Assembly (NCBI GenBank): GCA_035511075.1
Contig: DATKFW010000109.1
Location: 1-64,000 of the forward strand
Reading direction: 5' to 3'
From: DATAUD01 sp035511075
GTDB lineage: Bacteria; Verrucomicrobiota; Verrucomicrobiia; Limisphaerales; Palsa-1400
Length of the DNA stretch: 64,000 nucleotides
This document shows positions 42,033-50,261 of this stretch, in pieces (the stretch's first letter is position 1; every line of letters starts with the position of its first letter). The translations under genes and the position numbers were made by a program. Under the pieces are notes generated by a model. The model did not search any database and was not told where the DNA came from. It saw nothing but the letters and a program-made list of their open reading frames with translations.

Positions 42033-42088
42033 TTGTCACACTATTGTCACCCAATTTTCATCGCGTTGTCATACGGAGACGATATCAA
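42033..42088 (+). promoter_or_regulatory. Four-unit Pho box and pstS promoter
   Basis: TTGTCA at 42033, TTGTCA at 42044, TTTTCA at 42055 and TTGTCA at 42066 lie exactly 11 bp apart, the spacing of PhoB direct-repeat half-sites (two tandem Pho boxes). A -10 candidate TATCAA (42083-42088, 4 of 6) follows, 30 bp before the pstS ATG. No -35 is seen, as usual for PhoB-activated promoters. Confidence 0.82.
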
Positions 42089-42118
42089 TGCCGGTGCATT
42101 TCGCAAAAATTTGAAAAC

Positions 42119-43138
42119 ATGAGGCGGCGTCATACGTTGACAATCCTGTTGACGGCGGTCCTGGCGATGGCGGGGACGGGCCGGTTGCCCGCCCAACTGC
42201 TTATCAACGGGGCGGGGGCCACATTTCCGTATCCAATCTACTCGAAGTGGTTTGATGAATACAGCCGGGTGGATCCTTCCGTTCGTTTCAATTACCAGTC
42301 GATCGGGTCCGGCGGCGGGCAGCGGCAAATCCTGGAGGGAACGGTTGATTTCGGCGCCACCGACGGGCCGATGAGCGATCAAAATCTTGCCAAGGCGCCG
42401 CGGAAATTGTTGCATGTCCCCACGGTGGCCGGGGCGGACATTGTCACTTATAATCTTCCGGGCAAACCGCAACTCAAGCTCGATGGCGCGACGATTGCCG
42501 ATATATTCCTGGGCAATATCACGAAATGGAACGATCCGCGCGTGGCCGCGGCGAACCCGGGGGTTTCGTTGCCCGACGCGGATATCGTGGTGGTGCATCG
42601 TGCCGACACCAGCGGCACCACTTACATCTTTGTTGACTACCTGAGCAGTGTCAGTCCCGAGTGGCTGACGAAAGTGGGGCGGGGCACGGCCGTCAAATGG
42701 CCGGTGGGCCTGGGGGCCAAGGGCAACGAGGGCGTCACCGGGCAGATCGAGCAGATGCCGGGAGCCATCGGCTACGTGGAATTGGCGTACGCCGTTCAAA
42801 ACAATATGCCCTGTGCCAGCGTCCGGAATTCCTCGGGGAATTACATCGCGCCCACGATTTCGTCGGTAACGGCGGCGCTGGCGACGGCGCGGATTCCCGA
42901 TGACTTTCGCTTTTCGGTCGTCAATCCGCCGGGAGAGGAAGCTTATCCGATTGCGGGGGTGACCTGGCTGCTGGTCTATGAACAGCAGACCGATCCGGAG
43001 AAGGGGAAGAAAATGGTTGAGTTTTTGAAATGGGCGATGAACAAAGGCGAGCAGATGGCGCCGGCGCTCGATTACGCTCCGTTGCCGCCGAGCCTGATCA
43101 AACGCGTCGAGGCGGAAATCGACGGGATCACCTACTAG
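42119..43138 (+). CDS. pstS: Phosphate ABC transporter substrate-binding protein
   Basis: A 339-residue periplasmic phosphate receptor. Signal peptide at residues 1-25 (ILLTAVLAMAGTG, cleavage near LPA-QL), then INGAGATFPYPIYSKWF, NYQSIGSGGGQRQ, VDFGATDGPM, FLGNITKWNDPR, VHRADTSGTTYIF and GYVELAYA, all PstS landmarks that contact phosphate. ATG 42119 is selected so that the signal peptide is at the N-terminus. The stop codon TAG (43136-43138) lies within the CTAG target of the MITE that follows. Confidence 0.96.
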   Translation: MRRRHTLTILLTAVLAMAGTGRLPAQLLINGAGATFPYPIYSKWFDEYSRVDPSVRFNYQSIGSGGGQRQILEGTVDFGATDGPMSDQNLAKAPRKLLHVPTVAGADIVTYNLPGKPQLKLDGATIADIFLGNITKWNDPRVAAANPGVSLPDADIVVVHRADTSGTTYIFVDYLSSVSPEWLTKVGRGTAVKWPVGLGAKGNEGVTGQIEQMPGAIGYVELAYAVQNNMPCASVRNSSGNYIAPTISSVTAALATARIPDDFRFSVVNPPGEEAYPIAGVTWLLVYEQQTDPEKGKKMVEFLKWAMNKGEQMAPALDYAPLPPSLIKRVEAEIDGITY

Positions 43139-43291
43139 TGTGGTGTCACAGAAGTTCATTTCAAAACTCCGTCGGCGGGAAGTCAGAACAGACGAGAGCG
43201 GCACCGCTCGCGGTGCCGCCGACGGAAGCGGTCGGGACGACCGCGCTCCCCGCGCATAGGAATTACGCAATGAATTTCGATGACACCACAC
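43138..43291. mobile_element. MITE of IS630/Tc1 type inserted between pstS and pstC
   Basis: A 154-bp non-coding element with 23-bp terminal inverted repeats (43138-43160 and 43269-43291, 20 of 23 matching, outermost 11 nt GTGTGGTGTCA identical), flanked by TA at 43136-43137 and 43292-43293 within CTAG, the IS630 target. The inside folds strongly: 10-bp arms GCGGCACCGC/GCGGTGCCGC with a 2-nt loop (43198-43219), GCGGTCG/CGACCGC (43228-43244), and a competing CCGTCGGCGG/CCGCCGACGG pair (43169-43178 and 43216-43225). No ORF for a transposase. Confidence 0.85.
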
Positions 43292-43340
43292 TAGCTGGGG
43301 AAGGTTGCGCGGGCCGGAGCGCGCGAAATAATATGCGTCC

Positions 43341-44342
43341 ATGAATGCGGCCAGTGCGTTGAGAAAGCCGAATGCCGAGGAAAGAATTGTCCTGTCGCGT
43401 CCGTCCAAAACTGGAGACGCGGCGTTCAAGTTTCTGACGTGGTGCATGGCGATGATGGTGTTTGTGCTGGTTGTGATTATTGGCTGGGAACTGTTCCGTG
43501 GGTCCGGGCCGTCGCTCAAGAAGTTTGGCATCGGGTTTTTGTTTCACTCCGATTGGGACCCGGTGAACAACGAATTCGGCGCCCTGCCGTTTATATTCGG
43601 CACGTTTGTGTCGTCATTGGTGGGGCTTGCCATTGCGCTGCCGTTGAGCCTGGCCACGGCGGTATATTTGACAGAGCTGGCGCCGTGGTGGGTGCGCCAT
43701 GCGGCGATATCCCTGATTGAAATGCTTGCGGCCATTCCGAGCGTCATCCTTGGATTGTGGGGAATTTTTGTGATGGTTCCGTGGCTTCGGGGACCGGGGC
43801 AGGGGATGCCCGGGGAGCTTTACCATCCGTTTCCCCTGCTTAAAAAGGTGTTTGGATTTCTGCCGCTCTTTAAAGGGCCGATCTACGGGGTGAGCATACT
43901 TTCGGCCGCGATCATCATCGCGATCATGATCGTTCCGATTATCACCTCCATTTCACGCGAGGTCTTTCGCGCGGTCCCCGATACGCAGCGGGAGGCGGCT
44001 TTTGCGCTCGGGGCCACGCGCTGGGAGGTGACGCGGCTGGCGGTGCTTTCGTCCTCCAGGCGGGGAATCTTCGGCGCGGCGATGCTGGGATTGGGGCGGG
44101 CCCTGGGGGAAACGATGGCGGTGACGATGGTGATTGGTAACCGGCCCGATATATCCGCGTCGCTCCTGGCTCCCGGTTATACGCTGGCCAGCGCCATTGC
44201 CAACGAATTTGCCGAGGCCACGGGAGCCATGCACTTGAGCGCGTTGTTTGAATTGGGCCTGGTTCTGTTGCTTGTGACATTTGTCACCAATATCGCGGCC
44301 CGTCTCCTGATTGGGGCCGGCGGAGGGCCCAAACACGGATGA
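43341..44342 (+). CDS. pstC: Phosphate ABC transporter permease PstC
   Basis: A 333-residue inner-membrane permease with about six TM helices and PstC landmarks: FLFHSDWDPVNNEFGALPFI, ATAVYLTELAPWW, AAIPSVILGLWGIF, IIPIITSISREVF-like VPIITSISREVF, and the EAA loop QREAAFALGATRWEVT. Follows pstS after a 202-bp interval that is mostly MITE. Its last 4 bp overlap the pstA start. Confidence 0.96.
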   Translation: MNAASALRKPNAEERIVLSRPSKTGDAAFKFLTWCMAMMVFVLVVIIGWELFRGSGPSLKKFGIGFLFHSDWDPVNNEFGALPFIFGTFVSSLVGLAIALPLSLATAVYLTELAPWWVRHAAISLIEMLAAIPSVILGLWGIFVMVPWLRGPGQGMPGELYHPFPLLKKVFGFLPLFKGPIYGVSILSAAIIIAIMIVPIITSISREVFRAVPDTQREAAFALGATRWEVTRLAVLSSSRRGIFGAAMLGLGRALGETMAVTMVIGNRPDISASLLAPGYTLASAIANEFAEATGAMHLSALFELGLVLLLVTFVTNIAARLLIGAGGGPKHG

Positions 44343-45193
44343 ACGCCAAACCATTCAAATGGCGCAATTTCAAGAGTTCGGCGGTGTCCGTCCTCTGCTT
44401 CCTGTGCGCGGTGCTGGTCATCCTGCCGTTGGCGCTGGTGCTCATTCACATCATCCGTTTGGGAGCCAGCTCGGTCAATTGGAGTTTTCTAACGCATTTG
44501 CCAAAGCCTGTCGGCGAGACCGGCGGCGGAATGGCCAATGCCATCGTGGGAAGCTTCATCCTGGTGGGGCTTGCCGTCCTGATTGGCGTGCCAGTTGGCG
44601 TGCTGGGGGGTGTGTATCTGTCCGAATACGGGTCTGACCGGATGAATTGGAGCGTGCGGTTTGCGGCGGACATCCTGAATGGGACGCCGTCGATAGTCTG
44701 GGGGATCGTGGTTTACGCGCTGGTGGTGGTGCCGATGAAGACCTTTTCCGCATGGGCCGGTGGATTGGCCCTTGGGTTTATGATGATCCCGATGGTCATC
44801 CGAACGACCGAAGAAATGCTTGCGCTGGTCCCCGGCGGGCTGCGCGAAGGGGCACTGGCCCTGGGAATCCCGAAATGGAAGAGCGTCGTGTATATCGTTC
44901 TCAAGACCGGCGGCAAGGGAATCATCACCGGCATCCTGCTGGCGTGCGCGCGAGTGGCCGGGGAAACGGCTCCGCTGCTCTTCACCGCCTTCGGCAACCG
45001 GTTTTGGAGCTTCAACCTTTCGGCGCCGATCGCGGCGTTGCCGCGGCAGATTTATGACTACGCGATCGCGCCTTACGACGATTGGCACCGGCAGGCCTGG
45101 GCGGGGGCTTTGGTGTTGATTCTTATCGCCCTTGCCATTAACATCGGTGTGCGGATACTGACCCGAGGCAGTAGTCCCACAGCGACTCGATGA
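44339..45193 (+). CDS. pstA: Phosphate ABC transporter permease PstA
   Basis: A 284-residue permease partner of PstC: GASSVNWSFLTHLPKPVGET, GVLGGVYLSEYG, NGTPSIVWGIVVYALVVV, MIPMVIRTTEEMLALVPGGL and the EAA loop REGALALGIPKWK. Start and end overlap pstC and pstB by 4 bp each. Confidence 0.96.
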   Translation: MNAKPFKWRNFKSSAVSVLCFLCAVLVILPLALVLIHIIRLGASSVNWSFLTHLPKPVGETGGGMANAIVGSFILVGLAVLIGVPVGVLGGVYLSEYGSDRMNWSVRFAADILNGTPSIVWGIVVYALVVVPMKTFSAWAGGLALGFMMIPMVIRTTEEMLALVPGGLREGALALGIPKWKSVVYIVLKTGGKGIITGILLACARVAGETAPLLFTAFGNRFWSFNLSAPIAALPRQIYDYAIAPYDDWHRQAWAGALVLILIALAINIGVRILTRGSSPTATR

Positions 45194-46047
45194 GCGATGC
45201 CATGACCAACGAAATTCGCACCTCCGCCGCGCAGCCCAAGCCCGCGGCAGTGGCACCCGACACCGGCGCCAAAAGGGGGACCGAGCCACTGCGGACCACG
45301 TTCGACGTTCAGCATCTCTCCGTCTGGTTTGGAGCTCAGAGGGCGCTGGAAGACGTTTCGATGCAAGTGCGGCCACGCGCCGTTACCGCCATTATCGGGC
45401 CGAGCGGCTGCGGGAAGTCGACTTTTCTGCGGAGCTTGAACCGGATGCACGATCTTGTGCCCGGCGCGCGGGTCGAAGGGCGCATCGCGCTGTTTGGCGA
45501 GGACCTTTACGCGCGAAACATTGACCCGACCCAGGTTCGACGGCGCGTCGGAATGGTTTTTCAAAAATCCAATCCTTTTCCCACCATGTCCATCGCGGAA
45601 AACGTGACCGTCGGGCTGAAGCTCAACGGAATGAAGCACAGGGGCTTGCTGCGGGAGCGCCTGGAAGAGACATTGCGCATGGCTGCGCTATGGGATGAGG
45701 TCAAGGACCGCCTGCACGCCAACGCGCTGAGCCTTTCCGGAGGCCAGCAACAGCGGTTGTGCATCGCGCGGGCGCTGGCCATTGAGCCGGAGGTGCTGCT
45801 GATGGACGAGCCGGCGTCGGCGCTGGATCCGCTGGCGACGGCGAAAATCGAGGAGCTGATACTGGAATTGAAAAAGCAATTTACCATCGTCATTGTCACT
45901 CATAACATGCAGCAGGCGGCGCGCATATCGGATTGCACGGCGTTTTTTTACCTTGGCAAATTGATCGAATACGATCAAACCCACAAGATTTTCACCAATC
46001 CATCCATCAAACAAACCGAGGACTACGTCACTGGCCGGTTCGGCTGA
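45190..46047 (+). CDS. pstB: Phosphate ABC transporter ATPase PstB
   Basis: A 285-residue ATPase with an Ala/Pro-rich extension of about 35 residues before the usual start. Walker A GPSGCGKST, SLNRMHDLVPGARVEG, Q-loop FQKSNPFPTMSIAENV, signature SLSGGQQQRLCIARAL, Walker B LLMDEPASALDP and H-loop VTHNMQQA, then QTEDYVTGRFG, all PstB-specific. Together with PstSCA it forms the high-affinity phosphate importer. Confidence 0.97.
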   Translation: MSDAMTNEIRTSAAQPKPAAVAPDTGAKRGTEPLRTTFDVQHLSVWFGAQRALEDVSMQVRPRAVTAIIGPSGCGKSTFLRSLNRMHDLVPGARVEGRIALFGEDLYARNIDPTQVRRRVGMVFQKSNPFPTMSIAENVTVGLKLNGMKHRGLLRERLEETLRMAALWDEVKDRLHANALSLSGGQQQRLCIARALAIEPEVLLMDEPASALDPLATAKIEELILELKKQFTIVIVTHNMQQAARISDCTAFFYLGKLIEYDQTHKIFTNPSIKQTEDYVTGRFG

Positions 46048-46065
46048 TCTGGCGTAATATGACCC

Positions 46066-46725
46066 ATGCAAAAGTATTTTGACGACGAGTTAACCAGTTT
46101 CAAGGAGAAGCTCCTGACGATGGGGAGTTACGCCGAAAGCGCCGTCAGCCAGGCCGTCCAAGCCCTCACCGAACGCAACGATAAACTGGCTCAGCAGGTC
46201 CAGGAAAATGACGACATCATGGACCAGTTTGAAATCGACATCGACGACATGGCCATCAATCTGCTGGCCAAAGCGCCGCTGGCCTCGGACTTGCGGCTTA
46301 TTACCGTGGCCATGAAGATTTCGCAAAATCTCGAACGCGTTGGGGACGAGGCCACGACGATTTCCCGGCGCGCGATGGAATTGAACCAGGAGCCGGCGCT
46401 CAAGACCTATATCGATATTCCCCGCATGGCCGGCCTGGCCATCGCCCTGCTCAAGGAGGCCCTCGACGCCTTTGTCAACAAACAACCTGACAAAGCGCGC
46501 GCGGTGATTCCACGCGACAAGGAAGTGGACGCGATCAACCGGCAGCTTTATCGCGAGTTGGCCGGTTACATGGCCGAAAATCCGGCCGCCGTCAACAGGT
46601 GCCTGAACCTGATGACCATCTCCAAGAGCCTCGAACGGGTTGCCGACCACGCGGCCAACATCGCCGAGGAAGTCGTTTATTTGTGCGAAGCGCGGGACAT
46701 TCGGCACGAAGCGCACAAACTATGA
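46066..46725 (+). CDS. phoU: Phosphate signalling protein PhoU
   Basis: A 219-residue all-helical protein with two PhoU repeats carrying the metal-cluster motifs (for example EFEID-like FEIDIDDMAINLLAKAPLAS, and ISKSLERVADHAANIAEEVV). PhoU links PstSCAB activity to the PhoR-type kinase and restrains phosphate uptake. Lies 18 bp after pstB; its stop overlaps the sixA start by 4 bp. Confidence 0.96.
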   Translation: MQKYFDDELTSFKEKLLTMGSYAESAVSQAVQALTERNDKLAQQVQENDDIMDQFEIDIDDMAINLLAKAPLASDLRLITVAMKISQNLERVGDEATTISRRAMELNQEPALKTYIDIPRMAGLAIALLKEALDAFVNKQPDKARAVIPRDKEVDAINRQLYRELAGYMAENPAAVNRCLNLMTISKSLERVADHAANIAEEVVYLCEARDIRHEAHKL

Positions 46726-47240
46726 ACCTGTTTTTCCTGCGCCACGGCAAAGCCGAGCCGCGCGGGCCCCGGTGGCGCCCCGACGGCAAACGGCCGCTAA
46801 CGCGAGAGGGCGAAGAAAGAATGGCGGAAGTGGCGCGCGGCATACAGGCGCTCGGGGTCTCATTTGATTTGATTCTGACCAGCCCCTACGCCCGCGCCTT
46901 GCGCACCGCGGAAATCCTGGCGAAGGCTTACCGGTCCAACAAGCTGTTTGAGACAGGCAACCTGGTTTCGGAGGCGGAGCCGAAAAACATTGTTGACGAG
47001 ATCAACGGAAACTTCGCTTCGGTGGAACAGATTGCGCTGGTTGGGCATGAGCCGATGTTGACAAGCCTGATTTCCACGCTCATTTGCGGACCTGGGGCCG
47101 CGGCCACCATCGATCTGAAGAAGTCAGGCGTTTGCAAGCTCACGATCCAGAAGCTGGCGTTCGCCAAGTGCGCCTGCATGAATTGGCTGCTGACGCCGCG
47201 CCAGTTGGCGCGCCTGGGGCAGCGCGCCGGGGGGCATTAG
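46722..47240 (+). CDS. sixA: SixA-type phosphohistidine phosphatase
   Basis: A 172-residue histidine-phosphatase (RHG) protein: catalytic H8 in FLRHGKAEPRG, then RPLTREGEERM, LTSPYARALRTAEIL and second His in LVGHEPMLTSL. SixA dephosphorylates phosphohistidine proteins such as the nitrogen-PTS phosphocarrier and ArcB. Translational coupling to phoU places it in the Pho regulon. ATG 46722 is chosen over upstream in-frame codons that lie inside phoU. Confidence 0.92.
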   Translation: MNLFFLRHGKAEPRGPRWRPDGKRPLTREGEERMAEVARGIQALGVSFDLILTSPYARALRTAEILAKAYRSNKLFETGNLVSEAEPKNIVDEINGNFASVEQIALVGHEPMLTSLISTLICGPGAAATIDLKKSGVCKLTIQKLAFAKCACMNWLLTPRQLARLGQRAGGH

Positions 47241-47300
47241 CCCCTTCTTTGGATGGCATCGCCGGGCGCGTCAAAATTCTCCGCGTCGGATCAAGGCGTA

Positions 47301-48671
47301 TCAAGGCGGGCCGAGGCTGTAGAAGCGCGCGACGGCGTTGGTCTGCAACGGTTCGCTGAAATAGAACAGGCCGTTGCTCAGCGTGACGGTCTGGAGCGGA
47401 GCCCAATCTGGAGCGGCCAGATTGGTGGACGCTTCCACGACGACGACGAGATTGGATGGGCCGGTGATGTCGAACCCGAACAGATTGCTCCGCACGCCGA
47501 AGTTCGAGTCGGCGGCCTGGATTTGCGGGTCCCAGACGACTGTCGGACGGCCGGCAAAAAGGGTGCTCCACCCGGTGGCGCCGGGGAGATAATAGACCGT
47601 CACGTTTCCGGAGTTGGCGAACAGCGTCGAATCAGCGGCGGGCGCGTTGGCGTCGAAATAAACGGCGGTGAGGCTGGAGCAGTAGGAAAAGGCGTAATCG
47701 CCGAGGTTGGTCACGCTGGCGGGTATGGTGAAGTTGGTCAGGCCGGCGCAGTCAAAAAACGCAAAGCTTCCAATGCTGGCGATCGCCGCGGGCAAGTTGA
47801 CGCTGGTGAGGCTGGGGCAGTCTTCAAACGCGCCGGTTGCAATATTTGTGACGCTCTCGGACAATGTCACGGCGGTCAGGCCGGCACAGGAGGCAAACGC
47901 AAATTCTCCAATGCTGGTGACGCCGGCCGGTGTCGCGTAACTTCCGCCCAGGCCGCCAGGATATTCAATGAGCGTGGTCTGGTTGGTGTCAAATAAGACT
48001 CCATTTAAACTGCTGTAAGCCGGATTTTGCGAATCCACCGTTATCGCCGTCATGGCTGTGCAACCCTCGAAGGCGCTGACTCCGATGTTGGTCACGCTTG
48101 GGGGAATCGAGACGCCGGCCAGGCTGGCGCAGCGCCAAAAGGCATCGTCTCCGATGTTCGCGACGCCATTGGAAATCGTTACATTGGTCAGGCCTAAGCA
48201 GTAAAAAAACGCGTTGGCTGCGATGTTGGTGACGGTGCCCGGAATCGTTACGTTGGTCAGGCTAATGCAGGAATCGAACGCGTCGTCTCCGATGCTGGCG
48301 AGGCTGGCGGGAAGAGTCAGGCCGGCGAGGCGCGAGCAGTATTGGAAGGCAAAATCGCCGGCGCTGGTCAGGCCGTTGGTCAATATGACGTTGGTGAGGT
48401 TGACGCAGCTTTGGAAGGCGTAGTCTCCGATGTTGGTGACGCTCGAAGGAATCGTGACGCTGGCCACTGGCGTGGAATAGAACGCGCTCTCCCCGATGCT
48501 GGTGACAGGCAGGCCGTTGGTGGCGGCTGGAATGACCACGGCGCCGTTGGTCCCGGAGTAACCGGTTATGGTGATTGCGCCGACATTGGTCGTGCAAATC
48601 AATTGCGCATGCGCCATTGGCGGCGCGGCCAAGAGCAGCAATCCCAAGAGAACGGGCGACCTTCTATTCAT
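47301..48671 (-). CDS. Secreted BspA-like leucine-rich repeat protein
   Basis: A 456-residue exported protein with a signal peptide (LLGLLLLAAPPMAHA) and about twelve tandem ~23-residue LRR_5 (BspA/Treponema pallidum type) units such as SVTNIGDYAFQSCVNLTNV and SLTSVNLPAAIASIGSFAFF. The C-terminal ~90 residues (TNLAAPDWAPLQTVTLSNGL, ARFYSLGPP) form a beta-sandwich-like domain frequent at the end of verrucomicrobial secreted proteins. Likely binds surface or host ligands, or matrix. Repeats are well conserved at DNA level too. Confidence 0.9.
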   Translation of the reverse strand: MNRRSPVLLGLLLLAAPPMAHAQLICTTNVGAITITGYSGTNGAVVIPAATNGLPVTSIGESAFYSTPVASVTIPSSVTNIGDYAFQSCVNLTNVILTNGLTSAGDFAFQYCSRLAGLTLPASLASIGDDAFDSCISLTNVTIPGTVTNIAANAFFYCLGLTNVTISNGVANIGDDAFWRCASLAGVSIPPSVTNIGVSAFEGCTAMTAITVDSQNPAYSSLNGVLFDTNQTTLIEYPGGLGGSYATPAGVTSIGEFAFASCAGLTAVTLSESVTNIATGAFEDCPSLTSVNLPAAIASIGSFAFFDCAGLTNFTIPASVTNLGDYAFSYCSSLTAVYFDANAPAADSTLFANSGNVTVYYLPGATGWSTLFAGRPTVVWDPQIQAADSNFGVRSNLFGFDITGPSNLVVVVEASTNLAAPDWAPLQTVTLSNGLFYFSEPLQTNAVARFYSLGPP

Positions 48672-48866
48672 AACTTCGTGAGAGGAATTTGCAGTTTGGC
48701 TCTCCTCCAGTCATTTTGGGGCTTCCCCAGGAGGAAGAGACGATGGCACAGCGCGCTCCTCTTTTACCGGTCTTTTCCGAGGCTAACTGAGCCGGAACCC
48801 ACCGTCAAACGTAATACGCCTGCATGAACGCGCTGTTTAAGTTGGCAGTTCCCCGCCCGCGCTCCT

Positions 48867-50261
48867 ATGCTTGGGCTTGAGAATATGACCGACGCCGCCA
48901 TCGCTTCCCGCCACGCCGTCGCGCCGGCCGCGCCGCGCCTTTCGCAATTGCGCGGGCTGGATTATTCGGTTCTTCAGCAGTGCATGCACTGCGGACTTTG
49001 CCTGCCCACATGCCCCACTTACGACGCCACGCGGCTGGAACGGAACAGTCCGCGCGGACGCATCGCGCTGATGCGCGCCATCGCCGACGGCCGTCTCGAA
49101 GCGACCAGGACGTTTGCCGACGAGATGTATTTCTGCCTTGGCTGCCTGGCGTGCATGACGGCGTGTCCGGCGGGGGTCAATTACGCGGAGTTATTCGAGC
49201 ATGCGCGCGCTGAAGCGGAGGAAAGCGGCGTCCTGCAAACCAGCAAACGAAGTTTTGTCCGCTGGCTGACGTTGCGCTGGCTGTTCATGGATTTGCGCCG
49301 GCTCCGGTTTGCGGGGCGGCTGATCCGACTTTATCAGCGATGCGGCTTGCAACGCGTCATTCGCGGCAGCGGCGTCCTGAACCTATTGCCGCGGCGCTGG
49401 CGGGAATTGGAGGCGATGACGCCCGTCATTGCCGCGAGGTTTTCGTCACAGTTGATTGCCCCGGCCACGCCGGCCGCCGGACAGCGGAAATATCGCGTCG
49501 CCCTCCTGACCGGGTGCGCGCAGGATTTGATGTTCAGCGATATCAACCGGGACACTTGCGAGGTCCTTGCCCGCAATGGCTGCGAAGTCGTCACGCCGCG
49601 GGACCAAAGCTGCTGCGGGTCGCTTCACGCGCACAACGGCGAGCTGGAAATGGCGCGCGCATTGGCGCGTAAGAATATTGATCAATTTTCGCCGGGGGAT
49701 TTTGACGCCATCATCAGCAACGCGGCGGGCTGCGGGTCGCATTTGAAGCATTATCGAAATCTGCTGGCGGAAGACCCGCAATATCGCGGGCGGGCGGAAT
49801 TGTGGGATGCGAGGCTCAAAGACATTCATGAATGGCTGGCGGAAATCGGCCTGATTGCACCCAAGCCCGGCGCGCCCGCGCAAAGCGTCACGTATCACGA
49901 GGCCTGCCATCTGTGCCACGGACAAAAAATCACCGCGCAACCCCGGCAACTGCTGCGGGCCATCCCGAATCTGACCCTGACGGAATTGCCGGAATCCAAC
50001 TGGTGCTGCGGGAGCGCGGGGATTTACAATTTGCTGCAGCCGGAAATGGCCAATCAACTGCTGGACCGCAAACTCAAGCACATTGTGTCAACAAAAGCGG
50101 ACGTCGTGGCGACTGGCAATCCCGGTTGCCTGGCCCACATGGCCAACGGCATCCGGCGCGAAAAGCTGGCGGTGCGGCTGGTTCATCCGATCACGTTGCT
50201 GGCCGAAGCGTATCGCGCGGGAGACCCGGGTCACATCGCGGGCGCGGGCGTCACGTCGTGA
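48867..50261 (+). CDS. glcF: Glycolate oxidase iron-sulfur subunit
   Basis: A 464-residue Fe-S subunit that passes electrons from glycolate dehydrogenase GlcD/E to quinone. Two 4Fe-4S clusters are seen: CMHCGLCLPTCPTYD near residue 35 and CLGCLACMTACPAG near 90. Two CCG domains follow (CCGSLHAHNGELEMARALAR and WCCGSAGIYN, with CHLCHGQKI). glcD/glcE are not adjacent. The 3' end overlaps trigger factor (opposite strand) by 31 bp. Alternative substrate: another 2-hydroxyacid such as lactate. Confidence 0.92.
   Translation: MLGLENMTDAAIASRHAVAPAAPRLSQLRGLDYSVLQQCMHCGLCLPTCPTYDATRLERNSPRGRIALMRAIADGRLEATRTFADEMYFCLGCLACMTACPAGVNYAELFEHARAEAEESGVLQTSKRSFVRWLTLRWLFMDLRRLRFAGRLIRLYQRCGLQRVIRGSGVLNLLPRRWRELEAMTPVIAARFSSQLIAPATPAAGQRKYRVALLTGCAQDLMFSDINRDTCEVLARNGCEVVTPRDQSCCGSLHAHNGELEMARALARKNIDQFSPGDFDAIISNAAGCGSHLKHYRNLLAEDPQYRGRAELWDARLKDIHEWLAEIGLIAPKPGAPAQSVTYHEACHLCHGQKITAQPRQLLRAIPNLTLTELPESNWCCGSAGIYNLLQPEMANQLLDRKLKHIVSTKADVVATGNPGCLAHMANGIRREKLAVRLVHPITLLAEAYRAGDPGHIAGAGVTS

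Noticed and set aside
43198..43244. Rho-independent terminator after pstS
   Set aside because: Strong hairpins are present but no T tract follows; they lie within the MITE and more likely belong to it.
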